In this document: positions 35,201 to 45,985 of the stretch, piece after piece | Layout of the letters: the number at the start of each line of letters is the position of its first letter | How positions within the stretch are numbered: position 1 is the first letter of the stretch | DNA from: Hyperoodon ampullatus | Taxonomy: Eukaryota > Chordata > Mammalia > Artiodactyla > Ziphiidae | Assembly (NCBI GenBank): GCA_949752795.1 | Contig: OX457060.1 | Location: 105,536,949-105,600,948, forward strand | Length of the DNA: 64,000 bases | Direction of reading: 5' to 3' | Program-made: the position numbers and the translations under genes | The notes under the pieces: model-generated | What the model was told of the DNA's origin: nothing | Seen by the model: the letters and a program-made list of their open reading frames with translations, nothing else | The model's database searches: none

Positions 35201-37010
35201 CGGGGAAGTTGGTCAAGGTGGCAGAGTAGAAAGACCCTGAATGCACCTCCTCTCACAGTCACACCAAAATTACAACTATTTACAGAACACCTATTGATGA
35301 AAAAGGTCGGAACCTACCAGGATAAATATTCTAAAACTAAAGATATAAAGAAGGAACCATAGCATAGGAGGAACAGAGCTGAAATATAGTCAGGACACAT
35401 ACCCCCAGTGGGTGATCCACAAATGGGAGAATAATTACAATTGCAGAGGTTCTCCTCAAGGAGTGAGAGGTCCCAGCCCCACATCAGGCTCCCCAGCCTG
35501 GGAAGACGAACCCCTAGAACATTTGACTTTGAAGGCCATGGGGCTTACTTTGGGGTGAGACAGAGGGCTGTGGGAAATAGGGACTCCAACACAAAATTTC
35601 ACAGGCTTCAGGAGCCAGGGCAGAAGTAATAACTTGAAAGGAGCCAGGGTCAGACCTACCTGCTTGATCTTGGAGAGTCTCCCAAAGAGGCAGGAAGCAA
35701 TTGGAATTCACTCTTGGGGACATAGAACCTGGCAGCAAGTATTTTTGGGTGCTCCTTCTACCTCTAGCTTATTTCCCTCAGGACCCAGCCCTGCCCACAT
35801 CCGTCAGACTAAAGGCACCAGTACTGGGATGCCTCAGATCAAAAAACTAACTGGGCATGGACACAGACCCACCCACTAGCAGACAGACACACCTTAGGAC
35901 TCACCTGTGTCCACAGCCACTCTTGGACATGGCCCTGCCCACCAGAGGACCCAGGACCAGGCTCCAAACACCAGTGTGCAAGCACTAGACCAGGGACCCC
36001 CAAGGCCCTGCAGCCAGAGACCCCAGGACCCAGCTCCACCCAAGAGTGGGCAGGCACCAGCCCTAGAATCCCTGGTCCCACCCATCAGCAAGCTTGCTCT
36101 AGCTTCAGGAATACCCTCACCCACCAGTGAGACAACACCAATCCCAGGACAACCACAGCCCCACAGCCTGCGGGCCCAGCCCATCCATCAGCAAGACAGA
36201 ACTAGCAGTGGGACCCCCTGGGCCCTGGCCCCGCCCAGCAGCAGGCCAACACAAGCTTTGAGACACCCTGGACCTCCCAGCCCCAGCCGCTGTGTCAGTA
36301 ACTGGCCCCACCCACCAGAGGTCCAACACAAGCTTTGAGACACCCTGGACCTCCCAGCCCCAGCCGCTGTGTCAGTAACTGGCCCCACCCACCAGAGGTC
36401 CAACACTAGCTCTGGGACCTGTGGGCCCTGCAGTCCGACCCCAGGACCTGAATCTGCCTGCCAGTGGGCCAGCACTAGCTACAGGACATGGCTTCACCCA
36501 CCAATGGGCAGGCACCAGCCCCAGGATCTCCTAGACCCCAACGTTGACCACAAGTAGGCCAGCACTAGCCCCCTGCTACCCTCCCCCAAGTTTCTGCAAC
36601 CAGCCACCTTGATTCATGGTGGACCCACCATGCAGCATCCGGCAGCCTCTGCACAAGTCAGAGCCTGGCAACCAACCAGACCAGGGGCTGACCAAACCTA
36701 CCAGACACCCACAATAGTCAGCCCACCACAACAGGAGGACACAGCAGCCCACATAGGGGACACCCCTAGAGCATATAGCTCTACTGACCAGAGAGGAGTG
36801 CGCTGCTGGGACTCATAAGACGTCTCCTACAAAAGGCCACTTCTCCAAGGTCAGGAAACATAACCAACCTACCTGATACAAAGAAATAAAAACAGCAAAA
36901 TGAGGGGACAGAGGAACACATTCCAAACAAAATAACAAATAAAACCCCAGGAAAACAACTAAGTGAAGTGGAGATAGGCAATCTACTGAAGAAATCTAAA
37001 AAAATCACTT
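35201..37010 (+). mobile_element. L1 5'UTR and start of ORF1 only; 3' part missing
   Basis: Begins near GTCAAGGTGGCAGAGTAGAA, a typical L1 5' start, and continues through CACACCAAAATTACAACTA, CCCCACATCAGGCTCCCCAG and a GC-rich zone with tandem repeats to ORF1-like sequence (AAGTGGAGATAGGCAATCTAC). It stops near 37010, with no ORF2 or 3'UTR. L1 copies usually lack the 5' end, so a 5'-only copy implies later deletion or rearrangement. No TSD found. ORFs of 143 and 96 codons here are P/G/A/T-rich frames of the 5'UTR, not genes. Confidence 0.78.
36246..36399. repeat. Two identical 77-bp tandem units in the L1 5'UTR
   Basis: Unit 36246-36322 repeats exactly at 36323-36399, starting CCAACACAAGCTTTGAGACA. 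A diverged third unit starts at 36400, and looser repeats of about 60-80 bp with CCACCCACCAG motifs extend over about 35920-36540. Confidence 0.93.
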
Positions 37011-38401
37011 TCAGATTCAATGTTCTTTAAAAAAAGTTCTGATTGTATAATTGTGGATTATAAAAAGATTTTATTGTGTTAAAAAAACTCAAATACATAT
37101 TTCACATAATCCTATTATCCCTTTTCCTATAACCTACGTACTCAAATATAAGGTAAATTTCTTTTTCACAAAATGATGCCTCAAAAAGGCTTAAATCAAT
37201 CTTCTCAAAGGGTACTTTCTCAATTCCTTTGTCCTGAATAGCATTATGAGGATTGGGAGAAGACATTAGCCCCAAATTTCCTTCATCAATGTTAGTTTTA
37301 TGTGTGTGTATATTTAGATAGAAGATAGCTAGATAAATGATAAATAGATAATATGACTGAGACTGTAAAAACTGGAATTGGAGAAAATTAACACATATTT
37401 AATAGTTTTTCCTGGAGTCTGGCCACATAATTCCAAGTGATGATATTGTGGTAAACAAGATTCCTTTTAAAAGCAAGATGATAAAACGTCATATTGTGGC
37501 AATTAACAATAATACTAAAAGTCTTAATGTTATATAAATGAATATTTATATCTTGGCATAAGGTTTCTAGTAACAACATCATAAACAGATACACAAGGAT
37601 AGATGATAAACTCTAAAAAACGCAGTGACTCAAAAGAATATCTCCAATGATGAAAAATTAATGACATCTCATGGAATGTGAGATTTTTTAAATTAACATT
37701 TTAAAATAAATTTAGTATTTGCAAAAATATGATTTTAAATAAGTTTTTGTAACTAAATAAATTGGCTTACTAATAAGGCAAATAAGAGCTATCCTACATT
37801 TAGAGTTGTTTATATTAGGCATGAAAGTTTTAGCATATTATATTATTTGATGTGGAAAATGACTATATATTAAGTGAAAAGTTTTTAATAAATAGCATAT
37901 AATGTGATATTTTTGTAATAGGAAAATGTTTGTGTAAAGCTACCTCTTGGTAAAATGTTGACCAATATATTGACTGTGGTTATCACTAGATGGTAGAATG
38001 AGATTAAGGGTAATTTTTTGCTTCATATTTTTCTCTCTATCCAAATTTTCTACAATAAACATAATAATTGTGATATTAGAAAAATAAAAGACAAGAAATC
38101 AACATCTTCTCTGAAGCCATGTCCACTTTGCACCTCATTATTTGATCTACAATAACAGATCTATTTATCTAATAAGGTATCATTCATTTGTAGCATCGTA
38201 CTCTGATTATATTACTGTTAACTTCCATCCCTATACTTTTTAATGTAGATGAGATTTATGTTACTTTAAATTGGTTATTAAAGAATAAGAAAAATCCTAT
38301 ATCGTTGTATATGTACAAATCATAAAACTATACTTAGTGAACCAAGCTAACCCAATGATCAACATTTCTTCATTTTTTAATACTAGATAAGTAACTTAAT
38401 T
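37011..38401. other. No gene; possible old retroelement tail near 37900-38085
   Basis: AT-rich. The stretch around TCCAAATTTTCTACAATAAAC resembles the 3' end of an old mammalian repeat that I cannot name. Everything else is unassigned. Confidence 0.4.
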
Positions 38402-38416
38402 ATAATTCTTATTTTT

Positions 38417-38628
38417 TTATTTATTTTTTTTTTTTTGTGGTACGCGGGCCTCTCACTGTTGTGGCCTCTCCCGTTGTGGAGCACAGGCTCCGGACGCACA
38501 GGCTTAGCAGCCATGGCTCACGGGCCCAGCTGCTCCGCGGCATATGGGATCCTCCCAGACCGGGGCACGAACCCGTATCCCCTGCATCGGCAGGCGGACT
38601 CTCAACCACTGCGCCACCAGGGAGGCCC
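38417..38628 (-). mobile_element. CHR-type tRNA-Glu SINE, antisense, well preserved
   Basis: Perfect 15-bp TSD ATAATTCTTATTTTT at 38402-38416 and 38629-38643. On the minus strand it has the head CCTGGTGGCGCAGTGG (box A) and GGTTCGTGCCC (box B), and the T-rich segment at 38417-38436 is its A-tail. Length is about 212 bp. The sequence is close to the other young copies here, so it is a recent insertion. Bidirectional ORFs across it are artefacts. Confidence 0.96.
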
Positions 38629-38643
38629 ATAATTCTTATTTTT

Positions 38644-39764
38644 GATTCATCAGAGTTAAAGGTATTCTTAGTCCTTAGATGAGAATTCCGAGTTCTGTGT
38701 TGAGGATTAGCAGGAGAAAGTATTTAACTACGTCGCTATCCTGCTGCCCTGATGGAACCAGAAAATCGAGCTTTGTTCCCTTCCTTGGATACTGAAATTG
38801 TGATTGTGTTTGTCTGTTGGGGGAAAAGAGAGGAAAGCAAAATATAGAGAGCAGCAGATTCTTGTGAAAGCAGAAGGACCCGGAGCAGCAACCCTGGATA
38901 GTGAAGGGACACACTGATAATGGCTCCCTGGGTGTGTCTTCTGTTTTGAAATCTATAGCTCTGCATTGTCACTTAATGTCCCGATGATTTCTTAATGTTT
39001 ATTTTGATTCATTGTTGTAATTCATCTCCTAGAGATGAAAGCTGAAGAAGGCTTGCCTGGTAAGATTCTCTTTCAACATCTGATGTTTACTAAAGCTCTG
39101 TGAAGTTTACTTTTTTTTTTTTCTCATCTTTGAACTTAGTTTATTTGTTCCCTTAAGACCAACAATTTTATGGACATTGCAATAAAATAAAACATTTGTT
39201 CTGCAAATTTTCTCTTTTACCCATCTCATGTTTCTGCCCCTTACCCATCCCGATAACCATGAAGACAGCCTCAGCAATTATTCCCTCATGTCAATTGATC
39301 AACCAATCTATACTTTTGCTTTAGTCACTCTGAGTAATTCCTTATTTAGTCACTCTGAATAAGACCTGAGGAGACGAAGATCTTTATGAGGATTCAAAAC
39401 CAGTTCAGAAAATGATTAGGGTATGAATCAAAACCGAATTGATACCTCAGAGACAGGAAAAAGGGAAAAAAGCATCACAGAGAATATGGCCTTTAAAGAA
39501 AAGGGATGTGTTTAATTAGAAAGCTACCACGTCATCCTAGGTTGGAGAAAGAGCATGGAGGTGAAGATAAAAGCATGTATGTTGGGATTCAATGAACAAT
39601 CCTTCCTGGAGGAAGCTGTTTTTCATACTGAAAGTAAAGGTACTTTATGAAAGAAGATCTTATCACTAGCTTTATTAAACAGTAGTGAGAAGAAGGTGCT
39701 TACGGATTATGGATGATCCTGAAGGTCAGACTGAAAACTATGGCTTATTGGGGGAATCTAAAGA
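38644..39764. other. Unique-looking DNA with one weak exon candidate
   Basis: No repeat recognised. 38690-38960 is somewhat more GC-rich than its surroundings. A 27-nt segment at 39033-39059 is bounded by splice-like signals and is listed separately. Confidence 0.4.
39033..39059 (+). other. Weak candidate micro-exon
   Basis: Preceded by TTGTAATTCATCTCCTAG (acceptor-like) and followed by GTAAGATT (donor-like). Only one frame is open, reading MKAEEGLP after a split codon. Joined directly to the candidate at 42960 it would run into a stop, so the two do not support each other. Chance occurrence is likely. Confidence 0.1.
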
Positions 39765-40032
39765 AAAGAAAGAAAAAAAAAAGGATAAAAATGAACTCAT
39801 TTACGAAACAGAAACAGACTCACAGACTTAGAGAACGAACTTATGGTTACCGGGGGGAAGGGTTGGGGAGAGGGATAGTTAGGGAGTTTGGGATTGACAT
39901 GTACACACTGCTATATTTAAAATGGATAACTAACAAGGACCTACTGTATAGCACAGGGAACTCTGCTCAATATTCTGTAACAACGTAATTGGGAAAATAA
40001 TTTTAAAAAGAATAGATACATGTAAAAAAAAA
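39765..40032 (+). mobile_element. L1 3'UTR end, 5'-truncated, sense
   Basis: AACAGAAACAGACTCACAGAC, TTATGGTTACCGGGGGGAAG, GTTTGGGATTGACATGTACAC, GGACCTACTGTATAGCACAG and a short A-tail at about 40023-40032 are the end of an artiodactyl-type L1 3'UTR. TATGGCTT occurs at both flanks (39739-39746 and 40034-40041), a possible short TSD. Confidence 0.88.
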
Positions 40033-40061
40033 GTATGGCTTCATATAATGGACAACTAACA

Positions 40062-40768
40062 CAAGCACACCTTGTTTTCTTGTGCTTTGCTTTATTGTGC
40101 TTCACAGATACTGAATTTTTTACAAATTGAAAGTTTGTGGCAACCCTGCATGAGCCAGTCTATCAGCACCATTTTTCCAACAGCCTTTGCTCACCTCATG
40201 TCTCTATGTCATATCTTGATAATTCTCACAATATTGCAAACTTTTTCATTATTATTATATTTGTTATGGTGATCAGTGATCTTTAACAGTACTAGTGCAA
40301 AAAGACTGTGACTCACTGAAGGCTCAGATGATGGTTAGCACTTCTTAACAAAGTATTTTTTAATTAAGGTTATGTACATTGTTTTTCTAAACATGGTATT
40401 GCACGCTTAGTAGTCTACAGTATAGTACAAACATAACTTTTATTTTTTTGAATGTTTGAATTTTATTTTATTTATTTTTTATACAGCAGGTTATTAGTTA
40501 TCTATTTTATACATATTAGTCTATATATGTCAGTCCCAATCTCCCAATTCATCCCACCACCACCACCATCCCCCCTGCCACTTTCCCCCCTTGGTGTCCA
40601 TACATTTGTTCTTTACATCTGTGTCTCTATTTCTGCCCTGCAAACAGTGCAAACATAACTTTTATATGCACTGAGAGACCAAAAAATCTGTGTGACTCAT
40701 TTTATTGTGATGTTCACTTTATTGTGGTGGTCTGAAACTGAACCCACAATACCTTTGTGTTTTGCCTG
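40062..40768 (+). mobile_element. Tigger1-like DNA transposon, internally deleted
   Basis: Left end: CTTTGCTTTATTGTGCTTCAC, then ACAAATTGAAAGTTTGTGGC. Right part: GACTGTGACTCACTGAAGGC, then the terminal region ending GTGTTTTGCCTG. Both ends match the pogo-type Tigger1 element known from mammals, but the transposase gene between them is missing, so this is a non-autonomous deletion derivative of roughly 500 bp. An L1 3' end was inserted at 40443. Confidence 0.85.
40443..40649 (-). mobile_element. L1 3' end inserted in Tigger1, antisense
   Basis: 15-bp TSD CAAACATAACTTTTA at 40428-40442 and 40650-40664. Antisense L1 3'UTR with its A-tail on the left (TTTTATTTATTTTTTATACA), the CACCACCACCACCATCC block and a C-rich tract (G-rich on the L1 sense strand). 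It belongs to the same 3'-end type as the L1 piece at 9441. Confidence 0.93.
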
Positions 40769-42959
40769 CATCTATCACAATATTTTAAGAAATAATGTGT
40801 CATAGTAAAATTATTATTTTTACATTGGATTGGTGATGAATTAGAGAATGGGAAGGGGAGACAAAGTTCAAGAAAGCTCATTAGAAAGCTGTTGCAATAA
40901 CCTGGCTATGGGGTAATGGAGCCTGGATTAGAGTGGTGATGATAATGGAGCAGAGAGTATGTTAAGAAAATAATTCAGGAAATAAAAATAATAATCGATA
41001 ACAGATAGAGTTATGGGAAGGCAAAATATGTGAGGAGTTGAAGACGTTTCAAAGCATGAAAGAATTTTGGTACAAATGACAGAAATGGAAACAGTGGGAT
41101 GGGACTTACATCACAGGATTTGTGTCAATTCATTTTATTCTTGCTAATTTTTGGTTCTCTAGGTAGCTACTAGCTATTCCTAAAAAGGAATTTTTTGTAC
41201 TGACTTAGAAGAGATAAAAAAAAAAAAAAAAAAAAAGACTTCCCTGGCCACTCATTTAAAAGAGAGTGTTTATACAAAGAAATACAAAAGGGTTTTCAGG
41301 AAATCCTAAAATGGTATTTCCCAATGCAGACAGTTGTATATTCCCACTACTCATTAGATAGATCTGTCAAGACAAATATTACATTTTTGTCTTATTTAGA
41401 TGACATTACGATTCATCATATAGTTCTAACGATTGTTTTCGCTTAACTTGGAATAAAAAAACAAATATGTATATGTATTTTCCATAGTTTCTTCTGCCTC
41501 TACATACATAGCCTCTGAGTTTTAACAGTCCTTTTGAAGTCTAATTGGAATAGGCGATACACTGTGTTCACTGATATCATTTTGAAAGTGTCTGACCCAT
41601 TATTACATAAAGATGAGCGTTTCACTTAATAAAGACTGAGAGTAACACAATTTGTTACACCATAATTAAAGATGGACACATCTGTTCCATTTTAATTCAA
41701 ACCCCTTTGAACATAATTACATAAAGCTGCAAGAACAGAAATTCTCAGTCTTAGAAATTTATTATCAATAAAATCATTCTGTCTATAGAAACTACATGGT
41801 CAAAGACAATTTGTAAAATGAAGTCAAATAGATGTCTCTCACTCTATATCAAAGCCTGATATAAAGCTAAGATCCCAGATTAAAGTACTGTCGCCATATG
41901 AAAGCTGTAATTAGTTAAGGAAACCCAGGTGAAGGACAATTTTTATGGAAAGCACTAACATTCCATCCCTGTGGAGAGGTACTATCTTTATATATTCTCT
42001 CAGCCCACAGACACATAAAAAAAGGAGGGAACAAATACTAAGGATAGTTGAAAGAAAAACAAATACAGAAGACATTCAACACTTATGTGTTACCTTTAAA
42101 CTTCCTACTAATTCTAAATTTTCAGTCATAATAATTTCATAGACCTTGCTTAAAAATAGTATATCCTCTTGGTAAGGGCCAATCTATTTTACCCAATATA
42201 GTTTTTAGGTTAACAGTAATCAGATGTGTAAATAAAGAAAGAGAGGTAAGGGAAACCTATGACTTCAGAATGAATTCTGAGAATTTAATAACATAAGTTA
42301 AATGGCAAACCATGCACACAAATATTCCTGAAATGTAGGCTGTTAGTCTGTTTTATTTATGTTTCCATATCCTGAACATGGCTTAATGAGGAGATGCAAT
42401 CAGGATTAGCTAAGCAGTGAGAACTTGGAGAGAACAGGGTGGCAGTAAGATTTATATAAATATTTGCAGAGGCTGGGAAGAGCAGATGCTCCTATAATCC
42501 AGACAATGTGTGTGCGCTTCATTTTAAAATAAAACAGTTGAAAGCCAAAATATAATTAATCAGAGGAAATGCTTTAATCAACATCTTCCAAATCCTTAAG
42601 CACTGCTGAAAAGATTAAAGAAACATAAAAGAAATTAAAATATGATATTCAAAAGGAAATAAGAATTGGTCTATTCCTGATGTTCTCCTTTTATTTCAGA
42701 TGTGTGATTGAGCATGTAATTAATATGCATTGCCAGTTGCTGCCAACTAGTGAAATTTCCTAGGAGTTTAAGGTACTAAATAAATCACCTAAGACTTACT
42801 GTATAATTACAATGTAGTAATGATAGCTCTCTCTCTTCATTAATAATTTAATATGAGAAATATGTATGCTTACTCTTATTTCTTGTAGTTATAAACAGAC
42901 ATCTTTCCAGTGGAATAGGAAATAGCAAGTTTAAATGAGTTTCAATTTTATATTCATAG
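40769..42959. other. No feature recognised
   Basis: AT-rich DNA. An A-run at 41218-41236 is followed by GACTTCCCTGGCC, which resembles a SINE head, but no SINE body follows. No gene supported. Confidence 0.45.
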
Positions 42960-43002
42960 GTTACCCACAAAGATGAAAAAGAAGTTGCACATCAAGAAAA
43001 AA
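42960..43002 (+). other. Candidate 43-nt exon, weak
   Basis: Bounded by TTTCAATTTTATATTCATAG (acceptor-like) and by a strong donor, AAAGTAAGT. Two frames are open: VTHKDEKEVAHQEK and LPTKMKKKLHIKKK. The acidic/lysine-rich first frame resembles short exons of charged-repeat proteins, but I recognise no gene. A similarly good pair occurs by chance at about 3113-3134, so the base rate is not low. Confidence 0.15.
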
Positions 43003-44595
43003 GTAAGTATATAAAATCCATGTAGATATCCAGTGTGGATCATATAGACCCAAAATAAATGTGATTAACTTTAAACTCAGCTTTGGGCTCTGTTTTTCTA
43101 AATTCAGGATCTCTCTTATATTATTTCTGTTGTTTTCTGCCCAAGATTTGATGAACTGCTCAATATGAACCTATAATTATTACTAAAGCTCAGAGAAGAA
43201 CAATTTAAACAGAGGATTTTAAAACAACATCTCAAGAAAATAAAAAGCACATGCATTCATGGCAAGTTCAAAATATACCAATGTTTAAAACTCAGAGTAT
43301 TTGCCTTTTCCACAAACAAAATTTTGTTGGTGACAGGAATTATTTCATATATTCATATACAATACCAGAATATTATAAACAGTTTCTAAACATAAGATTA
43401 GCTCCTATAAATAGCTAACAGCTTAGTACTATTAATTGTAAGGATACATTTTAAATAGAACTTGAGCCTGATTGTAATTTCTAGCAGAAATATTATTAAT
43501 ATCTACTAAAATTCTACCACAAAGTCATAACACTCGGAATTAGAAGTTGTGAAATCTTAAAAATTTAATTGTGCAAAACATTGTCGAAATTATTATTACT
43601 GAAGTGCCATGGATCAGAATTTCTTATTATGTGCCCTCCTATAAATAAATCCTAATAATAGAAAGACTGGTTGACCTGAGAGATCCACTGCGAAATCTAG
43701 ACTGGGAAAATGAAAGAAGCTATGTGGCAATTTCTTCTGTGTTCTATCATTGTTATGGTAACTTTGAAGGGCACATACATTGCACTTCTTTGCTTCTTAC
43801 ATACTACCTGTTTGATATTCTGTTCTAACAGAAGAACAAAATATCAAACAGCTAGTATATAACTGAAAAAAAGATATAAAGATTCTTGTCTCAGTCTCTA
43901 GATGGCTTTTGGTATTTGTTCAGTAATTTATATGCAATGGCTCTTTGATTCCCAAATCACCTACCCTGTGTAGTTCAGTGTAAGGTGAGTTTACTATTAC
44001 TAAAATAGTCCACATTTTACTATCGGAAAATAATTCTGAGAAGTTACCCTATTGGATTTACATATCAATGTTATTCTTTATCAAATAGGGTTGTGTTACT
44101 CAGATTAATGGTTTCACAGAGAAAACTTAGATAATAATTTGTAACCAAGCCCAATGATAATGCTTATTAAGAATAGGTCCACTTCTGTCAACAGACTCAC
44201 TGGAGAGATAAGAAGCAGAGACTAGTCACAAAAATGTTCCTCTTATTCTGTCTCCTTTTTCTCCTTTCTTAGCACACCACAGAAAGGGACATAGAGTTTA
44301 ATTATTGTGGTTGTTGTATATCATTATCACCTTATACCAAGTTTATCACTTGTCATAAGGAAATCAGAAATTAAGTTCTGGTGGGGACGCTGAGACTGAG
44401 ATACAATATCTGGAGAGCTGAGTCACATCTCTGCCATTATGTTGCATGGTAATCACCTGCATGGGCTGTGTCTATAAGATGAGTTTGGTATAAGGACATG
44501 CCACCCCAGGGCACTTGTACCCTGGGCATTGTCTGCAGCAAGCCAAGACATAAGTGTAACTATATATGAAAATCACACATAAATCTGGAGCTGCG
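43003..44595. other. No gene; contains a near-perfect palindrome
   Basis: AT-rich sequence without assignable repeats. The hairpin at 43801-43858 is listed separately. Confidence 0.45.
43801..43858. repeat. 58-nt near-perfect palindrome (hairpin)
   Basis: Arm 43801-43826 pairs with 43833-43858 at 24 of 26 positions around the 6-nt loop AACAGA. Weaker pairing continues a few bases outward. Size and shape fit a small hairpin RNA precursor or a palindromic transposon remnant; nothing in the sequence tells these apart. Confidence 0.9.
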
Positions 44596-44666
44596 CTGTC
44601 TGATAAGGTATCCCCTAGTCACATATGGCTATTAAAATATAAAGAAACCAATAGTAAATAAAATTT
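44596..44666. mobile_element. Left part of a hAT-like element split by L1
   Basis: CTGTCTGATAAGGTATCCCC and CACATATGGCTATT correspond to the left end of the element type seen whole at 17219. The right part is at 51100-51172. Confidence 0.6.
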
Positions 44667-45985
44667 AAGAAGATGGAAGAGTGGGAAGACGTGGAGTTCA
44701 CGTCTCCCCACAACTAGGGTGCCTTCTGGATGCTGGTGGGGGACCTCGATGCCCAAGGAGATGGGAGGAACCCTACCAAGCAAACCAGTAGGAAATAGGG
44801 GAACTGAGGGGGGGGAAAAGTGGAGGCTGGACAGGGCTGGTGCTCCTGAAGGGTGGCTGTGGCGGGGAGGGGTTCCCATGCCTAGAGGGACCCTCAGGGG
44901 CTCGGATGGGGGGGGAGCGATCCTAATGTTTCCCCTGCCCAATCGGCCCAGGAAGTCTGTCCAGCTCTTGGGGCAGCTCCTATACCCTTAGAGGCCCCCT
45001 TCAGGACACGTTGTTTCTGGGGGTGTAGGAGGGAGGCTGGAGGAGAAGAGGAGAGGCAGGCAGGAGGGGCTCTCCAGGACCAGAGGAGCAGGAGAGGAGC
45101 AGAGGGCGTTTGCCTGGCCCACTAGAGCCCCAGAAACCTGCTGATTCCCAGTCCAGATTCCCTGACCTCCAAGGCCCCCTCCAGGCCACATTGGTCCAGA
45201 GGGCATACAAGGAAGGCCAGGGGAGAACAGAAAAGGCAGGTGAGAGGGTCCCTCCAGGACTGGAGGAGCAGGAGAGGAGCAGAGGGCATTTGCCCCACCC
45301 ACTTGGGCCCAGAAAACCTGCTGGGATCCCAGGCTGTAATCCCCCCTGCTGAGACCAGAGGTACACAGGGGCCCCTTCTGTTCTGTTGAATCTAAGCCTC
45401 CCCCACCCACCCAGGGCCTTTTCCAGCCCTGTGGGTCCTAAGCATAGACCCCACCCACTGCCCAAACCCCACCCCTGCCTAGGCCCTGCCCTCCACAGAC
45501 AAGACCTTTTCCACCTTTTTTTTTTTTTCTTCTCCTCTTTTTTACTATTGTGGTTCTGTTTTATCTTCTGGTTGTTGTTTCATCTATATTTTTATTTTTA
45601 TATTCTTTCTAACATATCTATTAGTTTCCTGGTCTAATTTTATTTTTTACTCTTTGTTATTGTTTTTGTTTTGTTTTGTTTTGTTTTTTGCCACCCTGTT
45701 CAGCTTGTGGGATCTTGGGTCACGAGCCAGGGGTCAAGCCAAAGCTCCTGTGGTAGAAGCTCCAAATCCAAACCATTAGACTAACAGAGAACCTCAGAAC
45801 CCAGGGAATATTCATTGGAGTGAAGTCTCCAGAAGGTCCTCATCTTGTCACCAAGACCCAAATCTACCCAAGAGCCTACCAACTCCATTGTTGGAAGCCT
45901 CAGACCAAACAACCAGTAAGACAGGAACACAATCCCACCCATCAAAAACAAAAAAAAAAAGAGACGGCAGAAGAATATGTCACAG
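44667..45985 (+). promoter_or_regulatory. L1 5'UTR (internal promoter region)
   Basis: Starts GAAGATGGAAGAGTGGGAAG and contains G-runs (for example GGGGGGGG near 44809), two 180-bp tandem units (44992-45351), a pyrimidine-rich patch around 45510-45690 and the lead-in to ORF1 (ACCATTAGACTAACAGAGAA). In known L1s this region drives transcription. The high GC content here reflects the L1 and does not mark a host CpG-island promoter. Confidence 0.85.
44992..45351 (+). repeat. Two 180-bp tandem units in the L1 5'UTR
   Basis: AGGCCCCCT at 44992 and again at 45172. Within each unit the blocks GGAGCAGGAGAGGAGCAGAG and AAACCTGCTG recur at the same offset. The copies are diverged by substitutions and small indels. 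Arrangement resembles promoter monomers known in rodent L1s. Confidence 0.88.

Noticed and set aside
35907..36338. 143-codon P/T/Q/A-rich ORF, plus overlapping minus ORFs
   Set aside because: Lies in the tandem-repeated GC-rich 5'UTR of an L1; length comes from the lack of A/T-rich stop codons.
41218..41249. Truncated SINE (A-run then GACTTCCCTGGCC)
   Set aside because: Only 13 bases resemble the SINE head, on the wrong side of the A-run, and no body or TSD follows.
45001..45465. 154- and 140-codon minus ORFs
   Set aside because: Antisense of the GC-rich L1 5'UTR with the 180-bp units; overlapping frames, no domain.
44700..45480. GC-rich patch as a host CpG-island promoter
   Set aside because: The composition belongs to the L1 5'UTR, CpGs are sparse, and no host exon follows.
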